Shown piece after piece: positions 35,755 to 48,883 of a stretch of 64,000 bases of DNA. Under the pieces are notes generated by a model, which searched no databases, had not been told where the DNA came from, and was given only the letters and a program-made list of their open reading frames with translations. Position 1 is the stretch's first letter. Each line of letters opens with the position of its first letter. A program made the translations under genes and the position numbers. This DNA comes from Citrus sinensis (taxonomy: Eukaryota > Streptophyta > Magnoliopsida > Sapindales > Rutaceae), in NCBI RefSeq assembly GCF_022201045.2, contig NC_068561.1:15401001-15465000 (forward strand). The letters are read 5' to 3'.

Positions 35755-38700
35755 ATGTCGAACGACAAATCGGTGATGGCCGTGATAAGAGCGGCGAGGC
35801 CAACCTTCAGAAACGACTTCGATAAACTTGCATTCGCCGTTCACGCTACTTTCCTCGCGTCCGGACACGTGTTAACCGCCACCGGCCCTTCCGCCGACAC
35901 GGACTTCACCTCTCCATCCACCGGTAATCAATGACTTGATCAAACAAAATATTTTATTTTTCACTCGTTTCGTTTTTTGCGTCTTTCATTTTTAGTCTTG
36001 GCTAAACGGCTGCGTTTTGGTTTGTAGACGAAGTAGGAATCGATCACTGGAACGAATTAGATGATAATTACGCCTTCGTGTATGTAAAACCGGAGAAAGG
36101 CTCAAAGAAAGTGTTAGTCAAGTGTCTCGTGATGAACAATAAGTTGCTTGTTGATGCATTGGCTGACGGAGCTTCTGAGCCTGTGCATCTCGAAATCAAG
36201 TACGCTTTTGGTTCCTTTTTTATTTGCGATTACATTATTATTATTCATTTTTTAAAAATTTTGTAATTTGTTTTATTGTTAATGTTTTGGTGTTTTGTTG
36301 CTAGTGTTGCGGACTTTGTTGCCAAAAACGGAAGCAATTACTCTGATCAGTTCCAGAATTTGGAGAAGCTTGTGACAGATGTTGATAAAGAGATTATCTT
36401 GCAATTATATGGTTCCTCAAAACCAGCAAGGTGATTTCCCTACCGTCTGGTATAATGAGTCGGTTAGATATATGCTAATTGTAACTCACTCTGTATCTGT
36501 ACCTGTTTGTTGTGTCTTTGTTGTTACTTATATTTGAGAACAAATTACTGAAGGCAATTAAGGCATATAGTAAAGAATGATAATATTAAGTTTTTTTATG
36601 TGATTGATGAATTTTCTTCTAGTTCTTTGATCTATTGCAGAGAAAATAGTATGCTTAGCTGGCTTGGAATATGTAGACGGTGACCAAATTTATATATTTT
36701 TTTCATGCTCAAACTAAGTTCTAGATTACTAGATGTCAGTGGTACTATTTTATATGTTTTATGGGTACCATTTAACTTATTGTTGGTCAGGTGTTATTAT
36801 TCATAGAGATGTAGGACAGATTTTTCTGTCCACTGTATGTTTGTGCATTCCCTCTTGATTTTGTTTGATTGTGTCAATATGATTGGAATAGATGAAACAA
36901 CTGTTGGAATGTACTTTTGAATGGTTTGGAAAAGAAATAACTGTTGCTTCTTTCTCCGCCATCAGTTTAGCATTTGAATGTGGTATTATTGACAAGGTTC
37001 AACATACATGTAATTTTGCAATGTGGAGAATTGCGCTGAATATGGAGTAATATTGGTTTTGCCAAAATTTGGAGCTGTCATGCGGTTTTGTTTAACTTTG
37101 AAATTGCCCAGAGATGCATGACAAGGATGCCATCTTATGAATTATCTTTTCACAGAATTTTGTCTTGTGAATTGCAGCTCGGAAAGAGGTGAAGGATCAA
37201 GGCTAAACAATCCTGATTTTGGATATTTTGTTCATCAAGGGCCTCAACCTTTGCCTACTGGGTAAACCTTCGCTTTCTTGTTGCTTCTTTTTTCCTTTCT
37301 TTATTATTGGGGGGTGGGGGGCCAATGGATTATATGTTACTGTATAGCTCATGGTTTTACTTTTGCACACTGACCCATTCTTTTTCCTGTACATTTAGTT
37401 AACTTAAATTTTCATTTCTCTAGTTCTAGACTTGTGGAGTATGGAGTTCATTGCAATTGTTCTAGATTAATTTTATAATTCATTCAAGAATTTCTTCTGT
37501 TATTATGAACTCTGTTGTTCATGTGAGGGAAACAATTTATGGTAATTGTTGATGGACTGGTATGGTATAAGTCTCTCAGTTTTGTTTATAAGATATTTTG
37601 CAAGGCATGTAAATTCTTCTGATATAGTGAGGGAAAATAATAGCATTGGATATCTGGTACTCAACAAGAACTCTGATTAGCTTCCATCTTATGTAACCGA
37701 ATCAATGGTACAATTTGGTTCAACAATGCCTCACTCTCTATAGTACCTAATTATCTTTTTTATCTTGAAATTGGGTAGTGATAGTCTCGTTAACTGTAGT
37801 TGAGACCATTCTTGAGGCTTTCGCTGCTTGACAGTAAATTTTCTATGTCATTTGATACTAGGGGCCGAAATAATGGTCCCTAGCACATTACCCAATGTTC
37901 ACCATAGTTGAGACCGATCTTTATAAATTGAATCATGTGCAGTTTAGCTTATGAAGAAGAAGATCAAGTTCCTTGCTTGTTACGGACTTAGGTTTTTATG
38001 TAAAGAATGAACTTGTCATATGGCATATAATCATTGTAGTTAAATTTCATTGAAAGCCTGGACAGATAATGATGCTAATGCTATTCACATGCCTGTGATT
38101 AAATTACAGCAGTTTAAATGCTCATATTGCCAAACTTACCTGATTTCCAGATTCTATAGATTTGAACGGAATAATTGGGATTGGTATTTTTATGTAATAT
38201 CCTTCTTCTTTTTTTCTTGGCAATTTCATCCTTCGACTTCACTGTTGCACAGGCTTCCCCAAAGACTAACTTTTGTGTAATATATTGCTTTGTAGAACTC
38301 CAGTTCCTCCCATCAATCCAGACCTTGGTGGTGATGTCTATCCCGGGCCCGGTGCTGGAATGTATCCTAGAAGGTATGTCAGTATCCCAAAAAATTAGAT
38401 GTTTGTCGTTGCTGTTTCTTTTTAATTGTGACATGTTTATATCTATTTTAAATGTATTCAGTATTGCAAATCATTGATTGTTTGTCATTACTATTTCATT
38501 CTAATTGTAACATGTATATATCTACTTTTACTGTCTTTCAGGGGCAGATTTGGTGGTGATGGGGGCATGCTAATAGGTTCGTAAGACAAGGCATGTTCTT
38601 ACTAGATTGTTTAAATAAGCTTATCATCTCTCTGGAATTACTGGCTTTTATCATTTGGATACAGGACCTAATCATCCTGGCTTTTTTGGTGGAGAACCCG

Positions 38701-39334
38701 ATTTACCGAGAGGGAACCCATGGTACTTAAGAAAATGTCTCTTCTCGTATGAAATGTGCATCTTCTCAGGATATAATTTTTAATGGATTTGTGGTGCAGG
38801 CCTATTCCTCCAGGTGCCCGTTTTGATCCCTATGGCCCGCCAGATGTTCCTGGTTTGGAACCTAATGGATTTATCAGGTATTTGTGAATTAAGATTCCCA
38901 TGTTATGCTAACTTGTTAGCTTATAAAAGCAAATAGAGGAAAGAGTTAAAATTTAGTGTTCCTTATATTTTAGCATACTTTTGCAGTTATATTGACTCTT
39001 TAGAAATTAGAAACCTAACTACTTAAGGCACTGCTACAGTGTTTCAATTGGGGCTAATTGATTTGTGGTCTAGGGTGATATACTGATAATAGTGAGTGCA
39101 ATCTAGTGATTCTACCAGATATAGTGGTGTCATCTGGTATTTGGTTTACTGCCAATCATTAAGGGATTTTCAATAAGTTAGGCATCATCATTAGAACACA
39201 AACAGGGATCAGGATAACCTAGAGTTTGAAATTTGACATTCTTTGCTTTCTTTTACTTCAGAAACCCAGCACGAAGGCCTGATGGGACTCATCCAGACCT
39301 GCCGCCTCGTCCAGACGGTTCCGATTTTATTTAG
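35755..39334 (+). CDS. PTRE1: PI31-like proteasome regulator (PTRE1 type)
   Basis: Nine exons: 35755-35923, 36028-36199, 36305-36430, 37178-37261, 38296-38373, 38542-38576, 38665-38722, 38800-38877 and 39262-39334. All introns are GT-AG with consistent phases and the product is 290 residues. The N-terminal half (about 1-155) is the PI31 N domain, with 'MAVIRAARPTFRNDFDKLAF' at the start and 'KEIILQLYG' at its end. The C-terminal half is Pro/Gly-rich with the PI31 signature around 'GGDGGMLIGPNHPGF' and ends in a GSDFI tail rather than an obvious HbYX motif. Animal PI31 binds the 20S proteasome and can inhibit it in vitro. The Arabidopsis homologue PTRE1 promotes proteasome activity and affects auxin signalling. 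The frame is intact and the gene looks functional. It acts in cytosol and nucleus by inference from the family. Confidence 0.94.
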
Positions 39335-40866
39335 GAGAGAAGACTTAGAACATTTTAGTATTTTGAGTGCTGTGAATGATACTAACAGCCCAGTACAAAG
39401 ATTTACGACCTAATTACATCAAAACTCTAGTAGTATATGCTGAACAAAATCAAATGTGATGCGGGCATTAATTTAGAGCAGGGCGTTAATCTAGAGTAGT
39501 GATGCCCTTGTACAGTTTGGATATAAACTTTGTATTTTATTTGATGTGACAAATATTTTGGTCTTTTATATAAATCACTGTGTGGCAATGATCAAGAGTT
39601 TGACTCTTGACAAGTTATGATGAAATACGTGGATATATACTTTATATTTCAACTTTGCATACATAGCATTGATTATTGATTCAAGTATGGTTGGTTAGGC
39701 TTACAGAATAGAGTATAGAGATGCAAAATTTATATGTTAAACATGAAAATAATCAATGATTGTCTGTTTCAGGTCATTGTTGATTTTTTACAACCATTAA
39801 ATGGATAATTATACTGTACTAATGAATTGGCAAAAAGCGTATTGCCATAGGCATATTTTGTATCTAAATTTTGTAATTGTAACATAATTCTTAATTTCAT
39901 GACAACAGAACGAAAAAAGTGTTTTCTTGTGACCAGCCCATTGGAAAACTTTCAAGTGAAACCTTGTCCTATTTTGTTTGTAATGTCAGTGAATATGAGG
40001 CAACTTGAACAAGAGGTGCAATGTCCTAGACCTAGTAAACTGCAAATAACCATCGTCAGTGTAATTTTAGAAGTGGAGAAGTTGCAGCTTTTGTCAATAC
40101 TCTCATTTTTGCTTTGTTCGTAATTATCGCTTGATTCAATCAAATATTTATGGTCGACAAGTATTGACGACGTTCGCAAGTGGTAATTTATCTTTATGAA
40201 TCACAACAGATGTGATAAAAAAAAAAAAAAAAATTGTAACACCTCAATTCCACATACATCGTAATCCTTCTAGAATGTAGATTCAACAATCCAACCACAC
40301 ATAAACAGTAAGAGAAAGGTTTAAGTTGTCATTGCATAATGAGGGATTCTAGAGACGACTCACAAAACGTACAAAGATCAAAATTTCCAGCCAATTTCAT
40401 CTTAGTGTCAGCTGATAACGACAGGATTAAGTGTGAAACTCCCTTAAATTCAACGACATGAGATGAAATCACACATAAAACCAAAGCGACCCATGCATGC
40501 ACTTTACTTATTTTCCTTCATTTTACATTAAACAGACAAAATGAGTAGGGTCCAAGTGAAGCTTCATGGTATCACCTACCCTCATCAGAAACGTAAAGCA
40601 ATTGGAGACTTGGGGCAAGTCCATTTCATGATAATTTTCTAGAACCTCTCACTCTCACCAATCTGATTCAAACAGAAAAAATCCACGCTTCTTATAATAA
40701 TATTTAACTATTTTGTAATTTCGATTGAACTGACGCTTCTGTTGCTCTCTTGACTCTTGTTTTCTTATAATTAGCATCTAGTTTCTGGTACGCCTCAAAG
40801 ATAAAAAAAACCCCGACTGTCATATTAATCAAAACCCTACATTTGTCTTTTCAAAAATATTGAGAT
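39335..40866. other. 3' flank of PTRE1-like gene and promoter of the peptide gene
   Basis: About 1.5 kb with no second gene. A T/A-rich run at 40216-40235 and short frames at 39899-40179 look non-coding. The last 200 bp must hold the promoter of the cysteine-rich peptide gene; I could not pick a clear TATA box. Confidence 0.4.
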
Positions 40867-41232
40867 ATGGGCACGGCCAAGCCTTCAGTACTGCCTCTGA
40901 TTCTGCTGATAACGTTTATTTTCATGTCACGTACACAAAATAGCGTTGCAGAAGCAAGGCCACTTTCAATCATCCCACCTCAACAGAGTAAGAAGAATTC
41001 AATGAAGCTTCTTTCATTCATCGTTTCTCTCCTTCATTTATGATAACTGATGAATTGTTCTTGATTATTCAAGCTTCTTATTATGTATTGTCAATTACTG
41101 TTTGCAGGATACGCTAAGATTTTTGCAACTCTTGGGATAGTTTGCAAGTGTTGTGATGGTAGTGGAAATGAATGCACAAGCACGTGGACGGAGCCTTGCT
41201 CTAAGCTTCAGTGCTTGCCTTGGAAGCTGTAG
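40867..41232 (+). CDS. Small secreted cysteine-rich peptide (81 aa), unknown
   Basis: Two exons, 40867-40987 and 41108-41232, are joined by a clean GT-AG intron (CAGA|GTAAGA ... TTTGCAG|GA). The product has a strong signal peptide (hydrophobic LPLILLITFIFM near residues 9-20, likely cleavage after SVAEA, about residue 30). A short proline-containing segment ending in QQR follows. The compact C-terminal domain has six cysteines at 53, 55, 56, 63, 71 and 76 (spacing C-x-C-C-x6-C-x7-C-x4-C) and ends in CLPWKL. The six cysteines could form three disulfides. This is the architecture of plant signalling or defence peptides, but the spacing is not that of defensins, thionins, snakins, RALF or EPF as I know them. 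No named family is assigned. It stands alone between PTRE1-like and a long intergenic region. Confidence 0.75.
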
Positions 41233-44200
41233 TAGTTAGATGCTAGTTTTGTACATTCTCATATCATACACAAATGAAGTGGGTTCTGTTTCGCCCTACT
41301 AATTGATGACATTAACTCGTTGATTATATAGCAGCAAAAGTTTTACTTGCCCTTCTCCTTTCTGCTTTTCTCTTGTTTGTCCCTCATAGTCTGGTTGGCC
41401 GTCACGCGTTTTATGTCAGATGTTGTTTAAATTTGAGTAATAATAGAGAGCTAAAGAGTTGATATTTAGTGAGTAAAACTTCTCTACCATCCAAACTTTG
41501 AAAAATAAATCCGCAATATGCGAATACAAATCTTTAATCTGGGGTCAATTTGTCTCAAATAACAACAAATGGGGTTCAAAGAAAAAAAAAATGTTAATTT
41601 TAAGAAGCCCTAATTTGGTTTTTTTTTTTAAAAAAAAGCCAACTTCTGACTTCTAATAACTCCAATTATTTTTTTTTCTTTTTCTGCGATGAAATAATTG
41701 TTGCTTTGTCTATCGAAATAAATGGCTTTGAATTTATTATTTGGACAATTGATCAAGACTTTTGTTCATTTGATTACAAAGCTGGAGCCTCTCATAAGCA
41801 ACGGCTTGCATTAAATTTATTTTTGGACTGTGCGGTAGACGGCTTCTAGATTGGAATCCGATGTCACGGGGGGTTTTTTTTTTATATATAAATTTAAAAT
41901 AAAAGAAAATTTGAAATGATCATTTGACTAAGCAACATTTATTTAACAAGAAGATTGATTCTGAATATTCAATTATTATTTATTACTCCCCTCCTCATCA
42001 CCCCTCTAGAAAGCTTGAGATGTTAATTACGTATAATGAATAAATATATTTGAGACAGAATTGATCGGCAACTCAGCAGAAATTTCTTTTATAGCTGATT
42101 AGTTTGTAGAAATTTTTTATGGAGAAATTGAACTTGTCTCAATTTAACACGAGATATTAATGTTATTGACCCTCTCACCTTTTTTTTTTTTTTTAAAAAA
42201 ATATTCATCTATTTTGTTGTAGCAGCAGTCGGTCGTGTTGTTAAAATCACACCCACTTTCTGGGTTCAGGCACATCGAACAGCTTTGATAGTCAAATGAA
42301 TTTTTTTTTTTTTTTTCCTTTTCCCTTTTCTTTTTAGCGACAACTTTTTTTTAACTATTTGTATAATTTAGACAGTGACAATGTATGATAACGAAAAGTT
42401 TTGGTAAGTTTTGGTGGGTGGTTATGCGGGATAGCTACTGCACTGTAAATGGGTTAAGGGAAATTTTATAGAGGGGCTAATTTTTTTTTTCAATAATACT
42501 ATAATTATTTAGTTGAAATATTTAATTTATATGCTAACTGATGTGGCAAAAAGTGTATTATTATTGATTGATTTGAATGATAATTAATTATTAAATCTTA
42601 TTGTTTATATTTAAATAATAAATTTCTATTAGTGACACATCAGTTAGTATATAAATTAATCATCCTAATTAAGTAAGTATAGTATCATTCTTTCTCTTTC
42701 TTTCTTTCTTTCTTTCTTTTTTTCCCAACAGCTAAACGTACATTACAACGAAAATGTGAGTGTTTATCTCTTGAACCTTGGAATTAGGGAAAAATAAAGA
42801 TACAGAGTAATTGGGCTGCCTAGGTGTGAAAAGCTTTCAGTTATCTTACTTGAGGATATATTAGAAGTACCTGTGTGTGTTTTAATGTAATTTTAATTAA
42901 AGTCAAATTAAAACTATAGATCTCGAAGATGGACAACTTTTCAGAGTACAATTAGAAGCACACTCTGGCCCAAAAACTATCACAGTTCTTACGCTAGACA
43001 CAATTCTAATAATACCCACGGCCCAAATTACGGACGAGGAGGTGTACTTAGAAATTATGAAAAAGCATTGAGCCTTCGCCCTCTGCGTGGCCCATCTCGG
43101 TTACTATTTTGAACCTCAGTTTCATTCATTGATCGCAAAGGGCATTAGTTCGTCTCTTTCAAGCACGGAATTTGTCATCTTCGTCCAGGGCTCAGAAAAA
43201 GATAACGTCAGAATTTCCAATGACATTAAGCTATCTAATATCAAGTGGTTGAGAATTTAATTAAATTCTCTAATTATCCCCTTAAGATGTGTTAAACTGA
43301 AACAGATTTGCAGCCGTATAATTATAGTTGGAGCAAATGATCTCGACCATTTTATGGATTGAAAAGAAAGGGAGCCAGCGGCTTATATGTTGACACACAC
43401 CATTCACAGAAACAATGTTGATAAGAAAACGAATGATGGCAATATCTCAAAGTGGCACATGACACGAACTTGAACGCATGTAACCGCCCCAAATGCCTTT
43501 CATGTGCTCACTTTTGTTTGCAAGCGTTTCGGGGATAAGAGAAGAGAAAAATGAGGCTTTCTCGAGTCAATTTTGTCCTTTTATTTTCGTTTCCTTTGTT
43601 TGGATGGACGTGCGCGCGCCCGCGCTTCCATGCCTTTCATCATGCAATCAATCTTGGGTCTCATATCTCCTACGTAGTTGATAATTCCATCCTGGCAGGA
43701 GTTTTCTTTTCGTTTCTTTCTTTTCTAAACATTACATTTATAAAAAGAACGAGAGAAAGACAAGAGAAACTACAATCCAAGTTGTCGTTTTACCTCCTCT
43801 CTCTCTCTCTTCTGTCAATTTTTTTTCTCTCTCTCTTCTCTCAGCACATACTTCATTCTCTCGTCTTTCTCGCGTTCTTCTTGATACTTAGCATTTTCCC
43901 ATTTACAAATCTACAAATATTACGCGAGTAGATCTACTGTAGAATTGAAAATCTAGGGGGGCCAAATGTTATAGAGATCAAAGTTTTTAATTTTTTTTTT
44001 CTTTTACGTAGTCTATTACAAATCAGATGCATAAGAAGAAGTCCTATCAAAAACTGAAGTTTAACCTAATGCCTGTGAGGACGTGTCTTGATCCTTCAGA
44101 GTTGAAGTTCAGTTTGAAAATTTATTAGGAGGGAAGAAAAATATGCTCCCGCACATACTTATTGATTTCTCAACCTCAAGTATGAGGCAAAAAGGGTATC

Positions 44201-45171
44201 TATTACTTAATTAAGGAGTAGTTTGATAAGGTTTAATGTCAAATAAGAGAATTAAATTATGGGTACCATCTTAAAAAATTAAAGTTATCGGATCCAAGTC
44301 ATGAAAATTTATAGTTTTTCTATACCAAAAGTCACTTAGAGCCTCTAAGGCTCCTGGCAACTTTGCTCTTGTACTAGATCAATTTTGTGATAACAATTAA
44401 GATATTTAGATTTGAATCCAAAAAATTAATGGTTCTCACTTCTGTTTCTTCATAAAATGTCTATCCAACTTTTTTTTTCTCTCTCTCTCGACAAATTTGT
44501 TGAACATATTAATTACTTTCATCATTTACCTAATATTGTTTTTTTTTTTAAAGGCTTACCTTTAATAGTAACAACAAACTCTTACAAATCAACTTAAGCT
44601 TGTGGGTTAAATAGTTTTTCATACAAGCTTTTGGAGGCAAAAAATTGATGAAGTTTAATTTCGTCCACATGCAAACATCTATTTGCTCTTATCTCAAGTT
44701 TTATTTCATATTTCACGTGAGGGAGATTATTAGAACCTTTTTTTCGAACTTTTTTACTCTATAACTTAAATTTTTGAGTTAAATAATTTATCTAACATCA
44801 ATTAGGCAAATCAAAATAAAAGAAAATATACAAATTTTGTATCATAAAGTTGTTTTATAAAATAAAAATACAACTTCACAAACCATGGATATATATATAT
44901 ATATTTTTTTTTTTCTCTTCTCTGTTGAGATTAAGTGTTTTCATAGAGATAGAAGCAAGAACAAAGAAAGGCATCTGTTGAGACAGAGAGACAGTGAAAC
45001 AAACGCGACTCTCGTGGTGGTGCAATCAATCTTAAGCGTCTTGCCGCATGATGCCGTAAGCAAAGCGAGTATCATATAATTAACGTGTGTCGTCCTTTTC
45101 TTTTTCTGTTCTTATCCAAAGTTGACATGTCGTTTGGAATTCTTTAATTTGTTATCATCTCTAGTGTATAT
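41233..45171. other. Long intergenic region
   Basis: Almost 4 kb with no gene I can support. Poly-T/poly-A runs (41580-41640, 42180-42200, 42300-42316), a (CTTT)n run near 42690-42720, a CT-rich stretch at 43795-43850 and a GC-rich spot GTGCGCGCGCCCGCGC at 43611 are the only notable text. A 126-codon frame at 43551-43931 is hydrophobic low-complexity and ignored. Confidence 0.45.
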
Positions 45172-45179
45172 GGTGTAGG

Positions 45180-46056
45180 TAGGGATGGTAATTGTACCCG
45201 CAAACTCGTAAATCCGTCTAAATTCACCCGTCAAAACCCGCCCGTTGTGGGTAATTTTACCCGTTGCAGGCGGGTTTAGTATTATAAATTAAAACCTGCA
45301 CATGGATGCGGGTGGGTTTGGTATTAACCTTATATCCGGTGGATACCCGCATGGATATCCACCAAACCCGCAATATTTTTTCCAAATATTTTTAATTTAA
45401 TTTTAATCTTAAAATGTATAAAGAAAATAATGTCATTAATCAAATTACCAAATAGCCAAAGACTCAAAGTTGTGTATATGTGTATGTGGCTCATCTCCTA
45501 TTTTAAAGTCATAACCTAAAGAAAACTAAAGGCATTTCCCTTCGAATTAGTATTTGAAAATATTAATCTTAATTATTATTATAGGTATTGTGTTGGATGG
45601 GTGCTTATGGTAGTGAATGAAATGAATATCTTCTCTTGGAGCTTGTTTTAAATGATAATATGAAATGTAATTATTATTTTTAGATACTAGTTTGTGTTTT
45701 TTAAATAGATTTGTGTAATTTATACTTAAATTTGAGAATTTGTGTTGAATTGATGTGGAAATTTTAATTTTTCATTTACATTGTTTAAATATAAAATTGA
45801 GTATGTTATATAGAATTTGAGGTTATTATTATAAATTTATATATTAAACATTTGTGATTTTAAATACGGAAACCCGCAAAAAATCCGCCGGATACCATTG
45901 CGGGTTTGGTAATTGTTAAAACCCGCTGCGGGTGGGTTTTTTTAAAAAAATTAAAACCCACTGCGGGTTGCGGGTGGGTTTGATAATTTAAATTTTATGC
46001 GGGTTTGGGTTTGGTAATGACAAATCCGCTGCGAGCGGTGCCCATTGCCATCCCTA
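45180..46056. mobile_element. Non-autonomous hAT-type transposon, copy B
   Basis: It starts TAGGGATGGTAATTG and ends CATTGCCATCCCTA, flanked by an exact 8-bp duplication GGTGTAGG at 45172-45179 and 46057-46064. The right half, reverse-complemented, follows the left half of copy A at 209-1084 (CAAACCC..ACCCGCAACCCGCAG..GGGTTTTAATTT). So it is the same family in the opposite orientation, with almost identical length (877 versus 876 bp). No transposase frame. Confidence 0.88.
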
Positions 46057-46064
46057 GGTGTAGG

Positions 46065-48300
46065 TTTAGGTGGCACATACCACTTTCAACCACCACCCTC
46101 TCCCCAACATTAATTTCTGATTAAATCTTATTCAAAATAATTTAATTGCGTTGGCCCATTTTTGTTGATTGTTTTCCTTAATTCTACTGACAAGTAATAT
46201 CTAGCCACCCCACCGGCATTGGCATTATAAATGGAGATATTTGTCATTGACATATTATTGGTGTTATTTTCTTGCTATAGTTTGTAGATTTGTTTTTTAC
46301 TTGTTATTTGTTTTTTCCAATTCTAATAAATTATTGGCAAGTGGCAACTCATTGTTCACCTTTCCGAACTTATCTTAGAGGTTTCTAATTCTTCAAACAT
46401 AATCTTTATTTTTATCTTTATCTTCCATGTGATTTTAGGGATAAGGAGCTTGTGGATGGAAGGTAAAGGTATGTAAGAAAAAGAAATGATGTTGTTTACA
46501 TGTTGAGTCCAATATTTGTTGGACCTTGCAATTAATTTAAATCTTATTATAACTATGTTTAATAGCATAATTGTAAAAGTAATTTCTTTCTTTCTTTTTT
46601 TAACATATGTAAAAGAAAAACAAAAAATTGAGGTCTTAGCATGCATGCATGCATACATACATAAGAATAATCTTATTCAAGATTTTAAACTTTATTAAAA
46701 TCCGAAAAAATTATTAAATTATATAATTTAATAATATAAAATAATTTAATAACTTCATCGACCATTATACTATTTAATTATATGACTTAATTACTTTTCT
46801 GCTTTAACTAAACCAGGATCTTAGATTGTAGTTTATATATAATTCTTCCCTTATGCTGGCTGGCGCTTTCATTTGTAGTTGATTTTTATTGTAAAATATG
46901 GAGAGACCGGTGCCTTTTCTCTCGTGTCATTGGTTCAATTTGTAGAACAAGCGATTCATGAGAAGCTGTAAAGACGGCAGGGGTAATATAGTAATCTCAC
47001 TGTATAGCAAGACCCAACCAGATCCTACAGGAAGAAATGCTGGGACCGCGACGAGACACTTGTCAGAAAACCGAGAGCACATAGATCATGCGGCGACTCA
47101 CAGTGGCCAAAGCCAACGACTAAACCTTCCACATGGACGGATGGACCCATTAATATCACGTCGGCAACGTCTCGGCAGTTGCCCACATCATTATCTCCAA
47201 TTTTAAATCTTTAGTTGATCGATATTTCATTATTTAATTACCAAGATTATCGATAAAAGGACCGACATGCTTAAAAAATTAATTCTTAATTTCACCTCAT
47301 TAGATCCTGATTATCCTCAACTGTATAACTCCCTTATCCGGAACAGCGAGTCAATGGCGGAAATTTTCTTCACTCTTCATCATCGTCGTGGGTTGCCATC
47401 ACAATTCACAAACACTAAAATGGAAATAAAAAAAAAATTAAAAAAAAACAATTGGGACCCAACAATTTTGGACCGACCGAACCGAAACTCTCAACAAACA
47501 GATATTTTTAATAAGGATAAATCATCTGAGTATAATGTGTATCATTGTCTCGTACATTGTATTGTCTCTTTCCATTACCCTCGTCACCACAGTCCATCAC
47601 TACCAGCAAGATATCATGAACATTGCACGGATATTTTATTGCCTTCTAATAATTTGCGTGCTGATGATAATTATTTATATTACGGTGAACGACGTTATCA
47701 CAAAATCGAATAAATTATTTAAAGTAAAATTATGTCGCCCGTATAGTTAATCGGAAACGGATAAATTTATTCAGAAAGAAAGAAAGAAAGAAAGACCTAG
47801 TGGGTAACTGGACTGGATATATTGTCTTTGAAGATTTCTAAATAGAAGTAAAAGGGTGGGTCGCTTGGGCGGAGTGGAATCCACTGATTGTATGGAGCAA
47901 ATCTGAGTTAAAAACAAAGGTGAAGAGGAGCGAGTGAAGAAGACAGAACATGTATACGTATGTTCGGTCCGACAAGATGAAAAGATAAGGTCGTAATATT
48001 ACGAAGCGTCGGGGTCTCATCGCTCTCTCTCTCTCTCACTTACTCAGAGTCCTTAATTTTTTTCTCGATCGCCTGTTGTGCTGTGCCCGTAGTAGTGGCT
48101 TTTCTTTTGTCTTTGAATCCAAAAAGAGACAGTAACAAAAAGTCAAAAATGGGTTCCAACTTTTCGACTCTCTCAAGTCTCAACTTCCATCAAACGAACT
48201 CTTAAGGCGAAAAAAGGCCGGAGGTTGTTGTTATCCACTTGGGTACTCGTGGCAGTAAGCTGTTGGAGATTCAACCCCTGGCCCCACTCCCCAGTCCAGA
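46065..48300. other. Intergenic DNA and distal promoter of the SIS-like gene
   Basis: No convincing gene. Small repeats are GCATGCATGCATACATACATA at 46638-46660 and (GAAA)n at 47774-47796. Frames at 46958-47206, 47267-47713 and 48173-48439 have no recognisable domains or splice logic. Confidence 0.42.
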
Positions 48301-48305
48301 TTGTT

Positions 48306-48313
48306 CCACGTGG
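48306..48313 (+). promoter_or_regulatory. G-box/ABRE-like palindrome CCACGTGG
   Basis: CCACGTGGC lies about 250 bp upstream of the TATA box at 48555. This is the core bound by bZIP ABF/ABI5 and bHLH factors. A second ACGTGTC ABRE core lies at 48608-48614, inside the likely leader. Their presence agrees with a stress-responsive SIS-like gene; activity is not shown. Confidence 0.55.
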
Positions 48314-48554
48314 CGCCCATCTGTTTATTCCCTCGACAGGTATAATAGTAGTAGAAAAGGAGGACGAAGGAACAACCAACATGGGGAAACCGCAAAGATT
48401 AGAATTTACAAGGTAAATATTATTATAAAAACAAAACAAAAAAAAAAGAGTAAAGAAACAGTTTAATTGATAATTATTAGAATTTGGTAAAAATTCAAAA
48501 GTAAAAAAAAAAGTGTTTGTTTTTATTTTGTTGGTTTTGTTTGACGAGGGAGCC

Positions 48555-48561
48555 TATAAAT
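48555..48561 (+). promoter_or_regulatory. TATA box of the SIS-like gene
   Basis: TATAAAT on the plus strand would give a transcription start near 48585 and a leader of about 295 nt that includes a (GA)n run. Confidence 0.6.
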
Positions 48562-48835
48562 TGGTGTGCCGTGCGACGGTTTCATTTCTAACTCCGCGGC
48601 GATCTTCACGTGTCGGTTTAAAAATTTTCAGTTGCGAGTAGGCAAAGGCTTTCTTGTTTTTTATTATTCAAAGTTTTTCAATTGCTTATTTCCTTTGACG
48701 GTGGGGGTGCTTTGAATATACAATACAGTTTGCACTTCATACGTATCTCTCCCTGTTTGTTTCTTGGCGGGCTAAGGCTGAGAGATATTCAATAAAAACA
48801 GAGAAGCGTTTCAGTCTTTCAAGAAACAGCAGCCT

Positions 48836-48837
<2 letters not shown>

Positions 48838-48881
<44 letters not shown>
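48838..48881. repeat. (GA)n microsatellite in the 5' leader
   Basis: About 21 GA repeats end exactly at the start codon of the SIS-like gene (GAGAAATGG). GA runs in plant leaders can bind BPC/GAGA factors; here it also sets the base context of the ATG. Confidence 0.9.

Positions 48882-48883
<2 letters not shown>

Noticed and set aside
43551-43931. 126-codon hydrophobic frame
   Set aside because: CT/T-rich low-complexity translation with no conserved motif or gene context.
47267-47713. 148-codon frame
   Set aside because: Crosses poly-A runs, no recognisable domain, unlike real plant coding composition.
48173-48466. Overlapping frames on both strands upstream of the SIS-like gene
   Set aside because: They lie in its promoter, contain the G-box, and show no splice or domain support.
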